A stretch of DNA of 64,000 nt from CAYVBJ01 sp964449075 (GTDB lineage Bacteria; Bacteroidota; Rhodothermia; Balneolales; Balneolaceae), in contig CAYVBJ010000015.1 of the NCBI GenBank assembly GCA_964449075.1, positions 8,215 through 72,214 on the forward strand. The letters run 5' to 3'. Shown piece after piece: positions 9,720 to 18,694 of this stretch (position 1 is its first letter; each line of letters begins with the position of its first letter). The notes below the pieces were generated by a model. That model did not search any database. It was given only the letters and a program-made list of their open reading frames with translations, and was not told the origin of the DNA. The position numbers and the translations under genes are program-made.

Positions 9720-10571
9720 TCAGCTGCCGCTGGCCATGATTGCATTATATATCCGGACTGAATCACTCGCTTCTCTTACATCATGTACCCGCAATATAGA
9801 AGCTCCCTTAACCAGGCAGTGATAATGCAGTGATAACGTGCCGGCAAGTCTTTCATCTATTTCCCGTCCACCCAGTATTTTATCAATCATTGACTTTCGT
9901 GAAGCACCAACTAAAATATAGTAGCCAAGTGAAAGAAACTCATCAAGATGTGCGATTAATTTCAGGTTGTGTTCAACGGTTTTTCCAAAACCGATTCCGG
10001 GATCTAAAATAACAGGCACCTCACCGTATTTTTTTGCCAGCCCTGTCTGTTTTTTGAAAAAATCCAAAACCTCGGCAATTAGATCATTGTAAACCGGTTT
10101 GTCCTGCATATACTTTGGTTTGCCGCGAGAATGCATCAGAACCAGGGGGGCTGAGTACCTTGCACATAAATTTGCAAGACGGGGCTCTTTTTGCAAACCG
10201 CTGATATCATTTACAATATGGGCACCGGCATCCAGGGCGGCCTTAGCCACTTCAAATTTAGTGGTGTCTACTGAAAAGAGCAGGTCCGGAAATTCCCTGA
10301 CGGCTTTTTCAAAGACAGGTAAGGTGCGTTTTTTTTCCTCTTCTTCTGATACCGGATCCGAACCGGGTCTCGTAGATTCGCCGCCAATATCGATAATATC
10401 GGCTCCGGCATGATACATCTCCTCAATTCTGCGAATTGCATCGTTGGTGCGCAGATACTGTCCGCCATCTGAAAAAGAGTCGGGCGTTACATTCAGTATC
10501 CCCATGATTTTTGGGGTTTTCAGATCCAGGATGAGATTCCGGCATTTAATTTCAGGTTGCCTGTGCAGCAT
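9720..10571 (-). CDS. folP: Dihydropteroate synthase
   Basis: Condenses p-aminobenzoate with hydroxymethyl-dihydropterin diphosphate in folate synthesis; the target of sulfonamides. The 283-residue TIM-barrel shows MGILNVTPDSFSDGG, the DIGGESTRPGS loop, VNDISG, DPGIGFGKT and a final GASRKSM block followed by LRVHDV. All substrate-binding loops are intact. It is upstream of cdaA on the minus strand and 41 bases downstream of the ferredoxin gene. Confidence 0.96.
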   Translation of the reverse strand: MLHRQPEIKCRNLILDLKTPKIMGILNVTPDSFSDGGQYLRTNDAIRRIEEMYHAGADIIDIGGESTRPGSDPVSEEEEKKRTLPVFEKAVREFPDLLFSVDTTKFEVAKAALDAGAHIVNDISGLQKEPRLANLCARYSAPLVLMHSRGKPKYMQDKPVYNDLIAEVLDFFKKQTGLAKKYGEVPVILDPGIGFGKTVEHNLKLIAHLDEFLSLGYYILVGASRKSMIDKILGGREIDERLAGTLSLHYHCLVKGASILRVHDVREASDSVRIYNAIMASGS

Positions 10572-10612
10572 AATAATCAGATGGCGGAATTGCTAAACAG
10601 TTACTGATAAAA

Positions 10613-10951
10613 TCAATCCCACGTTTCCTGCAGAAGATCCAGTTTGTCTTCTTTTTCTGCCCACTCATCTGCATCTGGAAGGGGATCTATTGTTTCATTA
10701 ATCACTTTCTCTTCCCACTCTTCCGCTAACCTTTCGTTGAGCTCTATATAATTTTCCCATTTTTCAGGAACTTCATCATCCGGAAAAATTGCTTCGACAG
10801 GACACTCAGGCACGCAGGCATCACAATCAATACACTCAATCGGATCAATCGTTAAAAAATTAGGGCCCTCTCTAAATGCATCCACGGGGCAAACAGATGC
10901 ACAGTTCGTATATTTACAATTTATGCAGGGTTCGGTTACAATGTATGCCAT
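10613..10951 (-). CDS. fdxA: 7Fe (3Fe-4S/4Fe-4S) ferredoxin
   Basis: Small soluble electron carrier of the FdxA seven-iron type. The 112 residues hold eight cysteines at 9, 12, 17, 21, 40, 43, 46 and 50; by family pattern C9/C17/C50 would bind the 3Fe-4S cluster and C21/C40/C43/C46 the 4Fe-4S cluster. Landmarks are PCINCKYTNC, EGPNFLTIDP and CIDCDACVPECPVEAIF. The acidic C-terminal half is typical of the family. It is between malic enzyme and folP on the same strand. The redox partner is unknown. Confidence 0.93.
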   Translation of the reverse strand: MAYIVTEPCINCKYTNCASVCPVDAFREGPNFLTIDPIECIDCDACVPECPVEAIFPDDEVPEKWENYIELNERLAEEWEEKVINETIDPLPDADEWAEKEDKLDLLQETWD

Positions 10952-11037
10952 TACTATTTCAAGAATTTAAATTTTTTGATAACCTTAATAATATCACTGC
11001 AATTCAAATTAGATGCAATTCAAATTATAATACAGTT

Positions 11038-12216
11038 TTACGATTTTTTATCATTAGACATTGCAAGTTCATATACCGCTTTGGCCACAGCGTGAGTAAC
11101 ACTGCTATCGAGAGCTCCGGGTATAATTTTATCTTCATCCGGGTTTTCAATCCTTTCTGCGATTGCACGAGCAGCAGCAATGTACATTTCATCTGTCACT
11201 TTAACCGCACAAGCATCCAGAAGACCGCGAAATAGTCCCGGGAAAACCAATACGTTATTTACCTGGTTTGGAAAATCAGACCGGCCGGTTGCAATAATTC
11301 TTGCACCCGCTTTTTTTGCGTCGCCCGGCATAATTTCAGGAGTGGGATTTGCCATGGCAAAAATAATAGGATCCGGTTTCATTGAGCGCACCATCTCCTT
11401 TGTCAGAATCCCGGGAGCTGATACGCCAATAAAAACATCCGCTTCCTTCACAGCTGTTTCGAGTGGACCCGTTAGGCCGCGTTTATTGGTGGTATCCGCA
11501 ACTTTTTGCTTCGTCTCTGTAAGATTGCTGCGCTCTTTATGAATAATTCCTCTGCTGTCGCACATGATAATATCCCGCACATTCATCTTCCATAACAGGT
11601 TAGTAATAGCAATTCCTGCAGCTCCTGCACCGCTTATTACAATCCTGAGCTCCTCAAATTTTTTCCCGGTCACTTTCAAAGCATTAATAAGGCCGGCAAG
11701 CGCAACCACAGCCGTTCCATGCTGGTCATCATGCATCACCGGGATCTTCAGTTCTTTTTTCAGCCTCTGTTCAATCTCGAAACACCGCGGCGCCGATATA
11801 TCTTCCAGGTTAATTCCACCGAAGGTCGGGGCGATACATTTTATGGCATTGATGATTGATTCTGTATCCTGAGAGCTTAAAACAATCGGTATGGCATCAA
11901 TATTTGCAAACTTTTTGAACAGAACTGCCTTTCCTTCCATTACTGGCAATGATGCTTCAGGACCAATATTACCCAAGCCTAAAACGGCTGACCCGTCACT
12001 GATAACAGCTACAGAATTTTTCTTACATGTATATTTGTAAGCAAGGTTTACATTTTCTGCAATTCTTAAACAGGGTTCAGCAACACCCGGAGTGTATGCA
12101 ATGCTTAAATCTTCTTGAGATTCAAGTGGCATTTTTGAGGTTATGGCAAGTTTTCCGCCATATTTCTCGTGTGCAAGTAGTGATTTTTCCCCGTAATCAG
12201 GTTGTTTTTCAGTCAT
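11038..12216 (-). CDS. NAD(P)-dependent malic enzyme
   Basis: Oxidative decarboxylation of malate to pyruvate. I place the start at the internal ATG ending at 12216 (protein begins MTEKQPDYGEKS, 392 residues) because short bacterial malic enzymes begin at about this point; the frame remains open upstream to a GTG at 12273 that would add 19 unconserved residues. Landmarks are SIAYTPGVAEPCL with the catalytic Tyr, VMHDDQHGTAVVALAGL at the metal site, the Rossmann loop GAGAAGIAI and FAMANPTPEI. There is no C-terminal phosphotransacetylase domain. Cofactor preference cannot be read reliably. Confidence 0.92.
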   Translation of the reverse strand: MTEKQPDYGEKSLLAHEKYGGKLAITSKMPLESQEDLSIAYTPGVAEPCLRIAENVNLAYKYTCKKNSVAVISDGSAVLGLGNIGPEASLPVMEGKAVLFKKFANIDAIPIVLSSQDTESIINAIKCIAPTFGGINLEDISAPRCFEIEQRLKKELKIPVMHDDQHGTAVVALAGLINALKVTGKKFEELRIVISGAGAAGIAITNLLWKMNVRDIIMCDSRGIIHKERSNLTETKQKVADTTNKRGLTGPLETAVKEADVFIGVSAPGILTKEMVRSMKPDPIIFAMANPTPEIMPGDAKKAGARIIATGRSDFPNQVNNVLVFPGLFRGLLDACAVKVTDEMYIAAARAIAERIENPDEDKIIPGALDSSVTHAVAKAVYELAMSNDKKS

Positions 12217-12334
12217 ATTTATTTTTTCGTAGTGTTTATGACGGGAAAGATAAGAATTAACCTGCAGCATCACATCTGATTAAAGCCAATTGAGGATGTT
12301 TTTGAGAAGCCTGCAATAATTATACCGCCTGCTT

Positions 12335-12356
12335 TAGCTGACGGAGAGGAAGCTCC
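12335..12356 (+). repeat. Short extra fragment resembling the end of the dispersed repeat
   Basis: TAGCTGACGGA followed by GAGGAAGCTCC resembles the terminal segment of the dispersed repeats at 12416-12518 and 21421-21514 (pattern GCTRRCGGATC-AAG-TTC). It is in the same orientation as the adjacent full copy, so it may be the stump of a second copy. The similarity is short and could be chance. Confidence 0.35.
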
Positions 12357-12415
12357 GGCAGTAAGCGGCTTTAGTCACACCTGAAACCCCTACTGCGTTC
12401 TATTGTGGAAAGTTT

Positions 12416-12518
12416 CTTCGTGTTGCTTTGCAGCCTCGCGCCTTCGTAGCAAAAAAACCGGCAGTTTATTGCCAATTGCCACATAAGGCGCCCGCTGGCG
12501 GATCAAAGTTTCAGGAAG
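12416..12518 (+). repeat. Dispersed intergenic repeat, copy A
   Basis: About 103 bases in the gap between malic enzyme and the M1 peptidase, matching the reverse complement of 21421-21514. Identical blocks are CTTCGTGTTGCTTTG (12416-12430) and GCAGTTTATTGCCA (12461-12474); the tail pairs CGGATCAAAGTTTCAGGAAG with CGGATCGAAGGTTCTACGAAG of the other copy. Copy A carries small insertions and an extra TTGCCA after the central block. It ends seven bases before the peptidase stop codon. No open reading frame is associated with it. Confidence 0.75.
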
Positions 12519-12524
12519 CAAACT

Positions 12525-14414
12525 TTAATTACTACCGCTGCCCTGGTCCGGCAGATAAATATTATTGTCCGGATTTACATCCGCCAGCCTCTGCGACGGG
12601 TCGATCTCAATACGTACAATTTGATCGGCCGGTGCATCTATTTCGAATGAATAGTCGGGAAACACCCAGGGCCAGTCTTCCAAAATTACCCGCTCAACAT
12701 CATACTCATTCTCTTTTTCCCCCCACATAATTCTCAAAGGGATGTAAAAATGTTCAATTTTTCCATTCTTATATTCCACCTCTATATCGAGTGGCATAGG
12801 CATCAAACCAATTCTCTTCAGTTTTACTTCTGTTACATTCTCATCTTCTGACACTTCAGTGAGTGCGTAGTCGATTTTTTTAGTACTTGTAACCCAATAG
12901 TCGTAATACCAATCCAGCTGCATATCACTCTCCTTTTCCATAATGCGGATAAAATCTCGTCCGCCCGGATGCATGAATTTCCATTCTTCAAAAAAACGTT
13001 TCATGCCCCTGTCAAAAATATCCTGACCAATGATATAGCTTAGCTGATGCAGAAAAATAGCTCCTTTCGTGTAGGCTGCCATTCCGTAAGCGCGATTTCT
13101 TTCAAAATGGTCTGCGTGGGTATGCATGGATTCCTCTATCCCTGAATTCGCAACTGCCCGATATCCACGGTAGTTACCTGCAAAAGGATCACCGCTTCTC
13201 TCGGGAAACAGTTCTGACATAACACGGTTGCTTGCATAAGAGGTAAAACCTTCGTCCATCCAATGATAATAACTTTCGTTGTTGGCAAGTGCTCCCTGGT
13301 ACCATGCGTGAACAAGCTCATGCACCGTAACACCGACAAGGCTTCCAAGACTCCGATTCCCGGTTATCAGGGTTCCCATGATATATTCCATACCGCCGTC
13401 GCCGCCCTGAATTACCATATACTCTTCATAAGGGTATTCGCCAAAATGTTCATTCATGTATTCAAATGCTTTCACAGTAAATTCGGGCAACTTCTCCCAG
13501 TTAGATAACAACTGATCCTGCTGTTCTTCGTCCGCATTTTCTGCGAGGGGATCCGTTTGATAGAAGAACCGCAGCAGGGGTCCGTTTGGCACTTGTGCGG
13601 TGACGTGAACATAGTCAGGGTCTGCGGCCCACATAAAATCATGTTGATAATCAGATACAAAATGCCAGCTAAGTTTATCACCAGATGGTTTTTGCACCCG
13701 ATCATCAGCTTGCTCATATCCGTAACCAATCTGTTCGGGATTCTGAAGATAACCGGTACCGGATAAAACATAGTTACGGTCGATATGTATGGTAATATCA
13801 AATTTCCCGAAAACTCCGTGAAACTCTCTCGCAACATACGGGGTTGGATGCCAGCCCATATGATCATACTCTGCCATTTTAGGATACCATTGCGCCATGG
13901 AGTAGCGTACTCCTTCTGAGTTGTCTCTTCCGGAGCGGCGGGTTTGTAAAGGTACCTGGGCACTAAAATTCATCTCAAAAACAGTTTCAGAGCCTGGTAA
14001 AATCGGTTCATCTAACTGAACTTCCATAACCGTACCCTCCACATTAAAATCTACAGAATTCCCGTTTTGAGTAAGGGAATTAATTTTTTGATAACCGATT
14101 TCTGTCTCATCATAGTGAAGAATTCTGTCGCGTATCCGCCCGTCCGGATCTTCAATTGATCGCGAACGCATATCCATCATACTGTTTGGCTGAAAAGCGT
14201 TGAAATAGAGGTGATAAAAAACGCGGTAGAGTGTATCGGGCGAATTATTTGTATAGACTAAAACCTGCTGCCCGTCAAAACGGTTGGTTTCTACATCAAA
14301 GTCAATATCCATTTTATAGTCTGCTTCCTGTTGCCAGTAACCGGATCTCTGGGCAAACAGAAAAGAGCTTGAAAGGAAAAAGAACAATAAAAAGAGGCCT
14401 GATTTTTTAAACAT
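12525..14414 (-). CDS. M1-family metallopeptidase (secreted aminopeptidase-like)
   Basis: Zinc peptidase of the M1 (aminopeptidase N/leukotriene A4 hydrolase) family, 629 residues. A signal peptide (hydrophobic residues about 6-20, cut near LFAQ) suggests export. The zinc site is complete: HELVH at 365-369 with the third ligand E388 in YYHWMDEGF, exactly 19 residues after H369. The exopeptidase loop reads GGMEYIMG where classic enzymes have GAMEN, a common variant in this branch. The C-terminal part is a beta-sandwich-like region without the long ERAP-type helical domain. Stand-alone gene; probably nutrient peptide processing. Confidence 0.9.
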   Translation of the reverse strand: MFKKSGLFLLFFFLSSSFLFAQRSGYWQQEADYKMDIDFDVETNRFDGQQVLVYTNNSPDTLYRVFYHLYFNAFQPNSMMDMRSRSIEDPDGRIRDRILHYDETEIGYQKINSLTQNGNSVDFNVEGTVMEVQLDEPILPGSETVFEMNFSAQVPLQTRRSGRDNSEGVRYSMAQWYPKMAEYDHMGWHPTPYVAREFHGVFGKFDITIHIDRNYVLSGTGYLQNPEQIGYGYEQADDRVQKPSGDKLSWHFVSDYQHDFMWAADPDYVHVTAQVPNGPLLRFFYQTDPLAENADEEQQDQLLSNWEKLPEFTVKAFEYMNEHFGEYPYEEYMVIQGGDGGMEYIMGTLITGNRSLGSLVGVTVHELVHAWYQGALANNESYYHWMDEGFTSYASNRVMSELFPERSGDPFAGNYRGYRAVANSGIEESMHTHADHFERNRAYGMAAYTKGAIFLHQLSYIIGQDIFDRGMKRFFEEWKFMHPGGRDFIRIMEKESDMQLDWYYDYWVTSTKKIDYALTEVSEDENVTEVKLKRIGLMPMPLDIEVEYKNGKIEHFYIPLRIMWGEKENEYDVERVILEDWPWVFPDYSFEIDAPADQIVRIEIDPSQRLADVNPDNNIYLPDQGSGSN

Positions 14415-14649
14415 GAAAAGTCATTTTATTTAACTGGTGATAATAATTATGCTGTCAGAAAAGCTTACCTGAATAGCATGAATGATAAATATAACCAACG
14501 AATTGGTTTTGGATATAATACAAATTTTTTCAGAGTAAGAAAGAATGTACTTTTCTTAACAGGCACACTGATAATTTTTAGTTATGCGTAAGGAAATGTA
14601 TATTTCGTAGAAAGGATATTTATACTAATTAATATAAAATTAATAACTT

Positions 14650-15615
14650 ATGGCCTGTTTAAAAAAGTTTACAAATATTTCTATTAATTTGAGATCGATA
14701 AAAGAAAATTCATCCATAAAGAATTATATATTTTTACTTTTACCGTTTATTATTTTTTCCACTATTATTTCCTGTGAATCAGAAAAAACTGAAACTGCAG
14801 CAAACGACAGGCCTGAAATAAAAGTAGCTTATGCAAATTGGGCTGAGGGTGTTGCAATTTCCAATCTCGCTGTTGTTATACTTGAGGATGAATTGGGCTA
14901 CAATGTTGTTTCAAAAATGGCCCCTGTTTCTGATGTTTTTGAACTGGTTTCATCAGGAGAGTATCATATATTCGCAGACGCATGGCTTCCATTAACTCAT
15001 GGTAGCTACATGGACGTTCATCAGGATAATATTGAACAAATCAGCCGGGTTTACCAGGATGCCAGAACCGGTCTTGTTGTACCCGATTATGTAGAGGCTC
15101 AGACAATCAGTGATTTACAAAACAATGCGGGCGATTTTAATAATCAAATCATTGGTATTGAACCGACTGCCGGTATCATGCAGTCTACAAGAACTGCAAT
15201 TGATCTATACGAGCTGAGTAATTTTAGTTTGATTGAATCATCAGGTCCCGTCATGGCCGACTCGCTCAAAAATGCAATTATGCGTCGGGAGCCCATTGTT
15301 CTGACGGGCTGGGTTCCCCACTGGATTTGGGCTGAATACAACATCCGTTTTTTGGAAGATCCACAACAAGCTTTTGGCAGCGAAGAAAATATTTATGTTG
15401 TTGGTAACAAACAATTTCTGGATGAGAATTCCAATGCGATTGAATTCCTGTCAAGACTCCGCCTGAATCGTGTTCAGCTATCCGGCCTGATGTCTGATAT
15501 AAGAACGTCACAGAAGCTGCCATCCGCTGTTGCCCGCGATTGGGTTAAAGAGAATCCAGCTCTTGTAAATGATTGGGTGCGCGGGTTAAAACCGGAGAGG
15601 CTCAGAATTTATTAA
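14650..15615 (+). CDS. Glycine betaine/proline-type ABC transporter substrate-binding lipoprotein
   Basis: OpuAC-family binding protein of 321 residues. After a basic N-terminus a hydrophobic stretch (about 28-41) ends in STIISC, a plausible lipobox with Cys42. The mature part has aromatic residues typical of quaternary-amine cages: YANWAEGV, DAWLPLTH and TGWVPHWIWAEY. No permease or ATPase gene lies next to it, so it is an orphan component here. The long stretch before the membrane segment leaves the exact start open. Its last four bases overlap the end of recR on the other strand. Confidence 0.86.
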   Translation: MACLKKFTNISINLRSIKENSSIKNYIFLLLPFIIFSTIISCESEKTETAANDRPEIKVAYANWAEGVAISNLAVVILEDELGYNVVSKMAPVSDVFELVSSGEYHIFADAWLPLTHGSYMDVHQDNIEQISRVYQDARTGLVVPDYVEAQTISDLQNNAGDFNNQIIGIEPTAGIMQSTRTAIDLYELSNFSLIESSGPVMADSLKNAIMRREPIVLTGWVPHWIWAEYNIRFLEDPQQAFGSEENIYVVGNKQFLDENSNAIEFLSRLRLNRVQLSGLMSDIRTSQKLPSAVARDWVKENPALVNDWVRGLKPERLRIY

Positions 15616-16217
15616 AACGAATTCCGGCTCGCGAATGCGCGACTCAGAGTTGCTTCATCAATATACTCTAACTCTGTTCCCATGGGAATTCCATAGGCAA
15701 TACGCGTAACTCTTACATCATAGTTTTTCAGCAGCTTATTAATGTAATATGCTGTGGCTTCACCTTCCGCATCCGGGTTCAGGGCAAGTATCACCTCTGA
15801 GATCTCTTCATCACTGCCGGATACTCTCTTCAATAATTCTTTAATGCGAATATCATCGGGACCTATATTTTCAAGTGGTGAAATAATTCCGGCAAGAACA
15901 TGGTAACGTCCTCTGAATTCGTTCGTCTTTTCGATAGTATAGACATCCTGGAACTCTTCAACTACGCAGACCTGTCCATTGTCTCTTTTGGGGTTCACAC
16001 AGATAGAACACGGACTTTGATCGGCAATTGTACCACAGATTTCACACCTTTGCACTGATTTTTTCAACTGCACCAACGCATCTGATAATTTAAAAACACG
16101 TTCATCCGTCTGTTTTAAGAGATGCATGGCAATACGCTGTGCCGATTTTCGCCCCGTTCCGGGTAGTTTTGCCAGTTCTTCAATAGCGCGCTCAAGAGCC
16201 TCAGAGGTTATATGCAT
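15612..16217 (-). CDS. recR: Recombination mediator protein RecR
   Basis: Acts with RecO/RecF to load RecA on gapped DNA. The 201 residues show the helix-hairpin-helix KLPGTGRKSAQRIAMHLL, the four-cysteine zinc site CEIC-x(8)-CSIC and the Toprim domain starting VCVVEEFQD and including LALNPDAEGEATA. Length is normal. It is the last gene of the conserved dnaX-ybaB-recR cluster; a gap of 86 bases separates it from ybaB. Confidence 0.96.
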   Translation of the reverse strand: MHITSEALERAIEELAKLPGTGRKSAQRIAMHLLKQTDERVFKLSDALVQLKKSVQRCEICGTIADQSPCSICVNPKRDNGQVCVVEEFQDVYTIEKTNEFRGRYHVLAGIISPLENIGPDDIRIKELLKRVSGSDEEISEVILALNPDAEGEATAYYINKLLKNYDVRVTRIAYGIPMGTELEYIDEATLSRAFASRNSF

Positions 16218-16303
16218 GTCCTGTAGTAATCATTTACAAATTTATGAATGTTAACCGGCGCTTTTTTGATACAAAGAATTTTTATATGCAGTGAAGCCAA
16301 AAA

Positions 16304-16657
16304 TTAGAGTCCCAGTTTGCCCAGATCCATACCCGGAATACCGCCGCCGGGAATCATATCTTTGTATACATCCTGCATTTTTGCCTTGGCTGCTTCTTCA
16401 GCTTTTTCAAGCGCTTTATTCACTCCGGCAACAATAAGATCTTCTAGCATCTCTTTATCATCGGGATCAATAACATCATTGTCGATATCGATACTGATCA
16501 CTTCCCGTTTGGCATTGGCTTTAACTTTTACCATGCCACCGCCTGCCTCGGCCTCTACAATAACATCCGCAAGCTTGTCCTGCACTTCTTTCATTTTCGA
16601 CTGCATATCTGCAAACTTGCCAAACATATCAGCCATATTAAATTGCTTATCACTCAT
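16304..16657 (-). CDS. YbaB/EbfC-family nucleoid-associated protein
   Basis: Small DNA-binding protein of 117 residues. It begins with a coiled-coil-prone helix with MADMFGKFADMQSKMKEVQ, followed by the family core VEAEAGGGMVKVKANAKREV and DKEMLEDLIVAGVNKALEKAEE. The C-terminus is Gly/Pro-rich (MIPGGGIPGMDLG). It lies 24 bases downstream of dnaX and upstream of recR, the standard arrangement for the family. Confidence 0.93.
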   Translation of the reverse strand: MSDKQFNMADMFGKFADMQSKMKEVQDKLADVIVEAEAGGGMVKVKANAKREVISIDIDNDVIDPDDKEMLEDLIVAGVNKALEKAEEAAKAKMQDVYKDMIPGGGIPGMDLGKLGL

Positions 16658-16681
16658 AATTATTAAGAATTTTTGATTTGA

Positions 16682-18523
16682 TTAATATTCAAGTTCTGCC
16701 CCGAAGAGATCAACAATAGTTTTAATCTTCGGATCCTTTTTTTGCAGTTTAACGAACTCTTCGTAGGGACTTAATGATTCCGTTTTCTTTTCCGTTCGCT
16801 TAACCTTGCAGCAAAATTTTAAACCGGTTCCCAAAAACTGTTTTAACAATCGGCTTAACTCCTGCTGATTTTCCGTAACGATTTTAAAAGCAAGTTCATT
16901 ATCCACACTTATATGAAGATCACGACCTTTTACATCTTCTACCTGAATTCTCTGCACCTGGTAATAGAGAGTTTTTGATAACCTGTTTTGCAGATCTTCA
17001 AGATATTGCGGCCAGATCTCCAGCACACTGTGAATATCAGTTTTTTTGCGCTTATCCTGAACTACACTGTTTTGTTTGTTTTTAACTGCAACACTCTCTT
17101 CGCGTGAACCTGCACGGTCTTCAACCCGGTTTCCGGAATATCCAAGAGTGGGCTTGCCCAGCAAATCGTCTTCATTTTCAACTGATTTATCTCTGTTTTT
17201 TTCACTTTTATCAGGATCATTCTGACTTTCCGGACTGTTTTCCACCTCACCGTTCGATCTGACCGAATCACTCTCTTTTCCCGGTTTGGGCAAACCTCTT
17301 CCGTTTTGTGAATTCCTTCTTTTTTCACCGGGGTCTTTTGCCTGACTTGCTGAAGAGACGGCTTTATCCTCTTCCGAATAGGATTCAGCAGGACTTGGAT
17401 TATTCAGCTGTTTTTTTTTTAAATCCTGAATCCGGGATATCAGTTCATCGAGCTGGCGGGTACGATGCATATGCACCAGTTTAAGCAGAAGTATTTCGAA
17501 ATGAGTTTTAGGCTGCTGGGCATTACGTATCCGTTCCTGGGCGTCGCTCGTCATATGAAGCATTCGAAGAATATCTTCTTCTGAAAACTTGTCGGCATAA
17601 ACCTTGTATCGCTCTTTGGTTTCAGCAGTTGCTTCAAGCAAACCCAGTTGGCGGCTCTTTCCGGCTACATAGAGATTTCGAAAATGTTCGGTAAGGGAGA
17701 CCAAAAATTCCTGTATATCTGTTCCTCCCTGAATCATATCATGAATCAGCTGCAATCCTGCATCTGCTTTTTTATCTGCAATAGCATCGGTGAACATAAA
17801 CAACTGGTCGGATCCTACAATATTCAGAGCCGATAAAAGATCTTTTTGCTCAATCTTTGTTCCGCAAAAAGCAATTGCCTGGTCCATGAGGCCCAATGCA
17901 TCGCGCAGAGCCCCGTCCGCTTTTTTTGCTATGATATGCAGCGACTCATTATCAATTTCAATGGACTCTTTCAGTGATATTTTTTTCAGCCGGCTCACAA
18001 TTTCTTCAACGCTGATTCTCTTGAAATCAAATCGCTGAACCCGCGACAAAATGGTTGGAAGAACCTTATGAGGTTCTGTAGTAGCAAATATAAATATGGC
18101 ATGATCCGGCGGTTCTTCAAGTGTTTTCAGCAACGCATTAAACGCAGATTTGCTCAACATATGAACTTCGTCCACAATAAAAACCTTGTAACGTCCATTT
18201 TGCGGCGGGATTCGCACAGACTCACGCAAGTGGTGAACATCCTCAACTTTATTGTTGGATGCTGCATCCATCTCAATAACGTTCAGGGTTTGATTAAGTG
18301 ACTCTCCATCCACAGATGCATCAATTTCATTGATTGTACGTGCAAGTACCCGCGCCATTGTTGTTTTACCAACACCTCTTGGCCCGCAAAACATATATGC
18401 ATGAGAAAGCCGGTTGTTTTTTATGGCATTAATAAGCGTATTACTCACATGCTCCTGTGAGACAATATCTTCAAATGCCTGGGGCCTGTATGCACGGGTT
18501 AATGCACGATAATGGTTTGCCAT
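16682..18523 (-). CDS. dnaX: DNA polymerase III subunit tau (and possibly gamma)
   Basis: Clamp-loader ATPase that loads the DnaN ring. The 613-residue protein has Walker A GPRGVGKT (47-54), the sensor DEVHML (118-123) with an arginine-finger-type block SRVQRFDF, clamp-loader domains I-III up to about residue 365, a charged, low-complexity linker (about 372-500) and a C-terminal tau domain. The four-cysteine zinc module usually present between Walker A and the IEMDAASNN segment is missing: there is no second cysteine there. A ten-A run at codons 368-371 is described separately. First gene of dnaX-ybaB-recR. Confidence 0.96.
   Translation of the reverse strand: MANHYRALTRAYRPQAFEDIVSQEHVSNTLINAIKNNRLSHAYMFCGPRGVGKTTMARVLARTINEIDASVDGESLNQTLNVIEMDAASNNKVEDVHHLRESVRIPPQNGRYKVFIVDEVHMLSKSAFNALLKTLEEPPDHAIFIFATTEPHKVLPTILSRVQRFDFKRISVEEIVSRLKKISLKESIEIDNESLHIIAKKADGALRDALGLMDQAIAFCGTKIEQKDLLSALNIVGSDQLFMFTDAIADKKADAGLQLIHDMIQGGTDIQEFLVSLTEHFRNLYVAGKSRQLGLLEATAETKERYKVYADKFSEEDILRMLHMTSDAQERIRNAQQPKTHFEILLLKLVHMHRTRQLDELISRIQDLKKKQLNNPSPAESYSEEDKAVSSASQAKDPGEKRRNSQNGRGLPKPGKESDSVRSNGEVENSPESQNDPDKSEKNRDKSVENEDDLLGKPTLGYSGNRVEDRAGSREESVAVKNKQNSVVQDKRKKTDIHSVLEIWPQYLEDLQNRLSKTLYYQVQRIQVEDVKGRDLHISVDNELAFKIVTENQQELSRLLKQFLGTGLKFCCKVKRTEKKTESLSPYEEFVKLQKKDPKIKTIVDLFGAELEY
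17411..17420 (-). other. Ten-A slippage-prone run inside dnaX
   Basis: On the coding strand the sequence reads TTA AAA AAA AAA CAG CTG, giving ten uninterrupted A's across codons 368-371, just after clamp-loader domain III. One added A (or a -1 ribosomal shift) gives Thr-Ala-Glu and then UAA, a 374-residue product; one lost A gives Asn-Ser and then UGA, 372 residues. Stops in both other frames immediately after the run are what a gamma/tau switch by slippage would need. Thermus dnaX is known to use a long A run in this way. Confidence 0.6.
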
Positions 18524-18694
18524 TGGTGAAACTGAACGTTTTTATTCAAAAAGGAAAAATTAAATTCCCGGAAACAGTTGTAATAAAGGTACAAAAAATA
18601 GTAAACCAAATCGGCACCTTATTTCACTCTTTCTTATGACATTTTATGTCAATTGGGTTACTTTATCCGTTCAAATGGTACAGACAAACAACGG

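Noticed and set aside
13472..13963. 163-codon open frame on the minus strand
   Set aside because: Lies in another frame of the M1 peptidase gene on the same strand.
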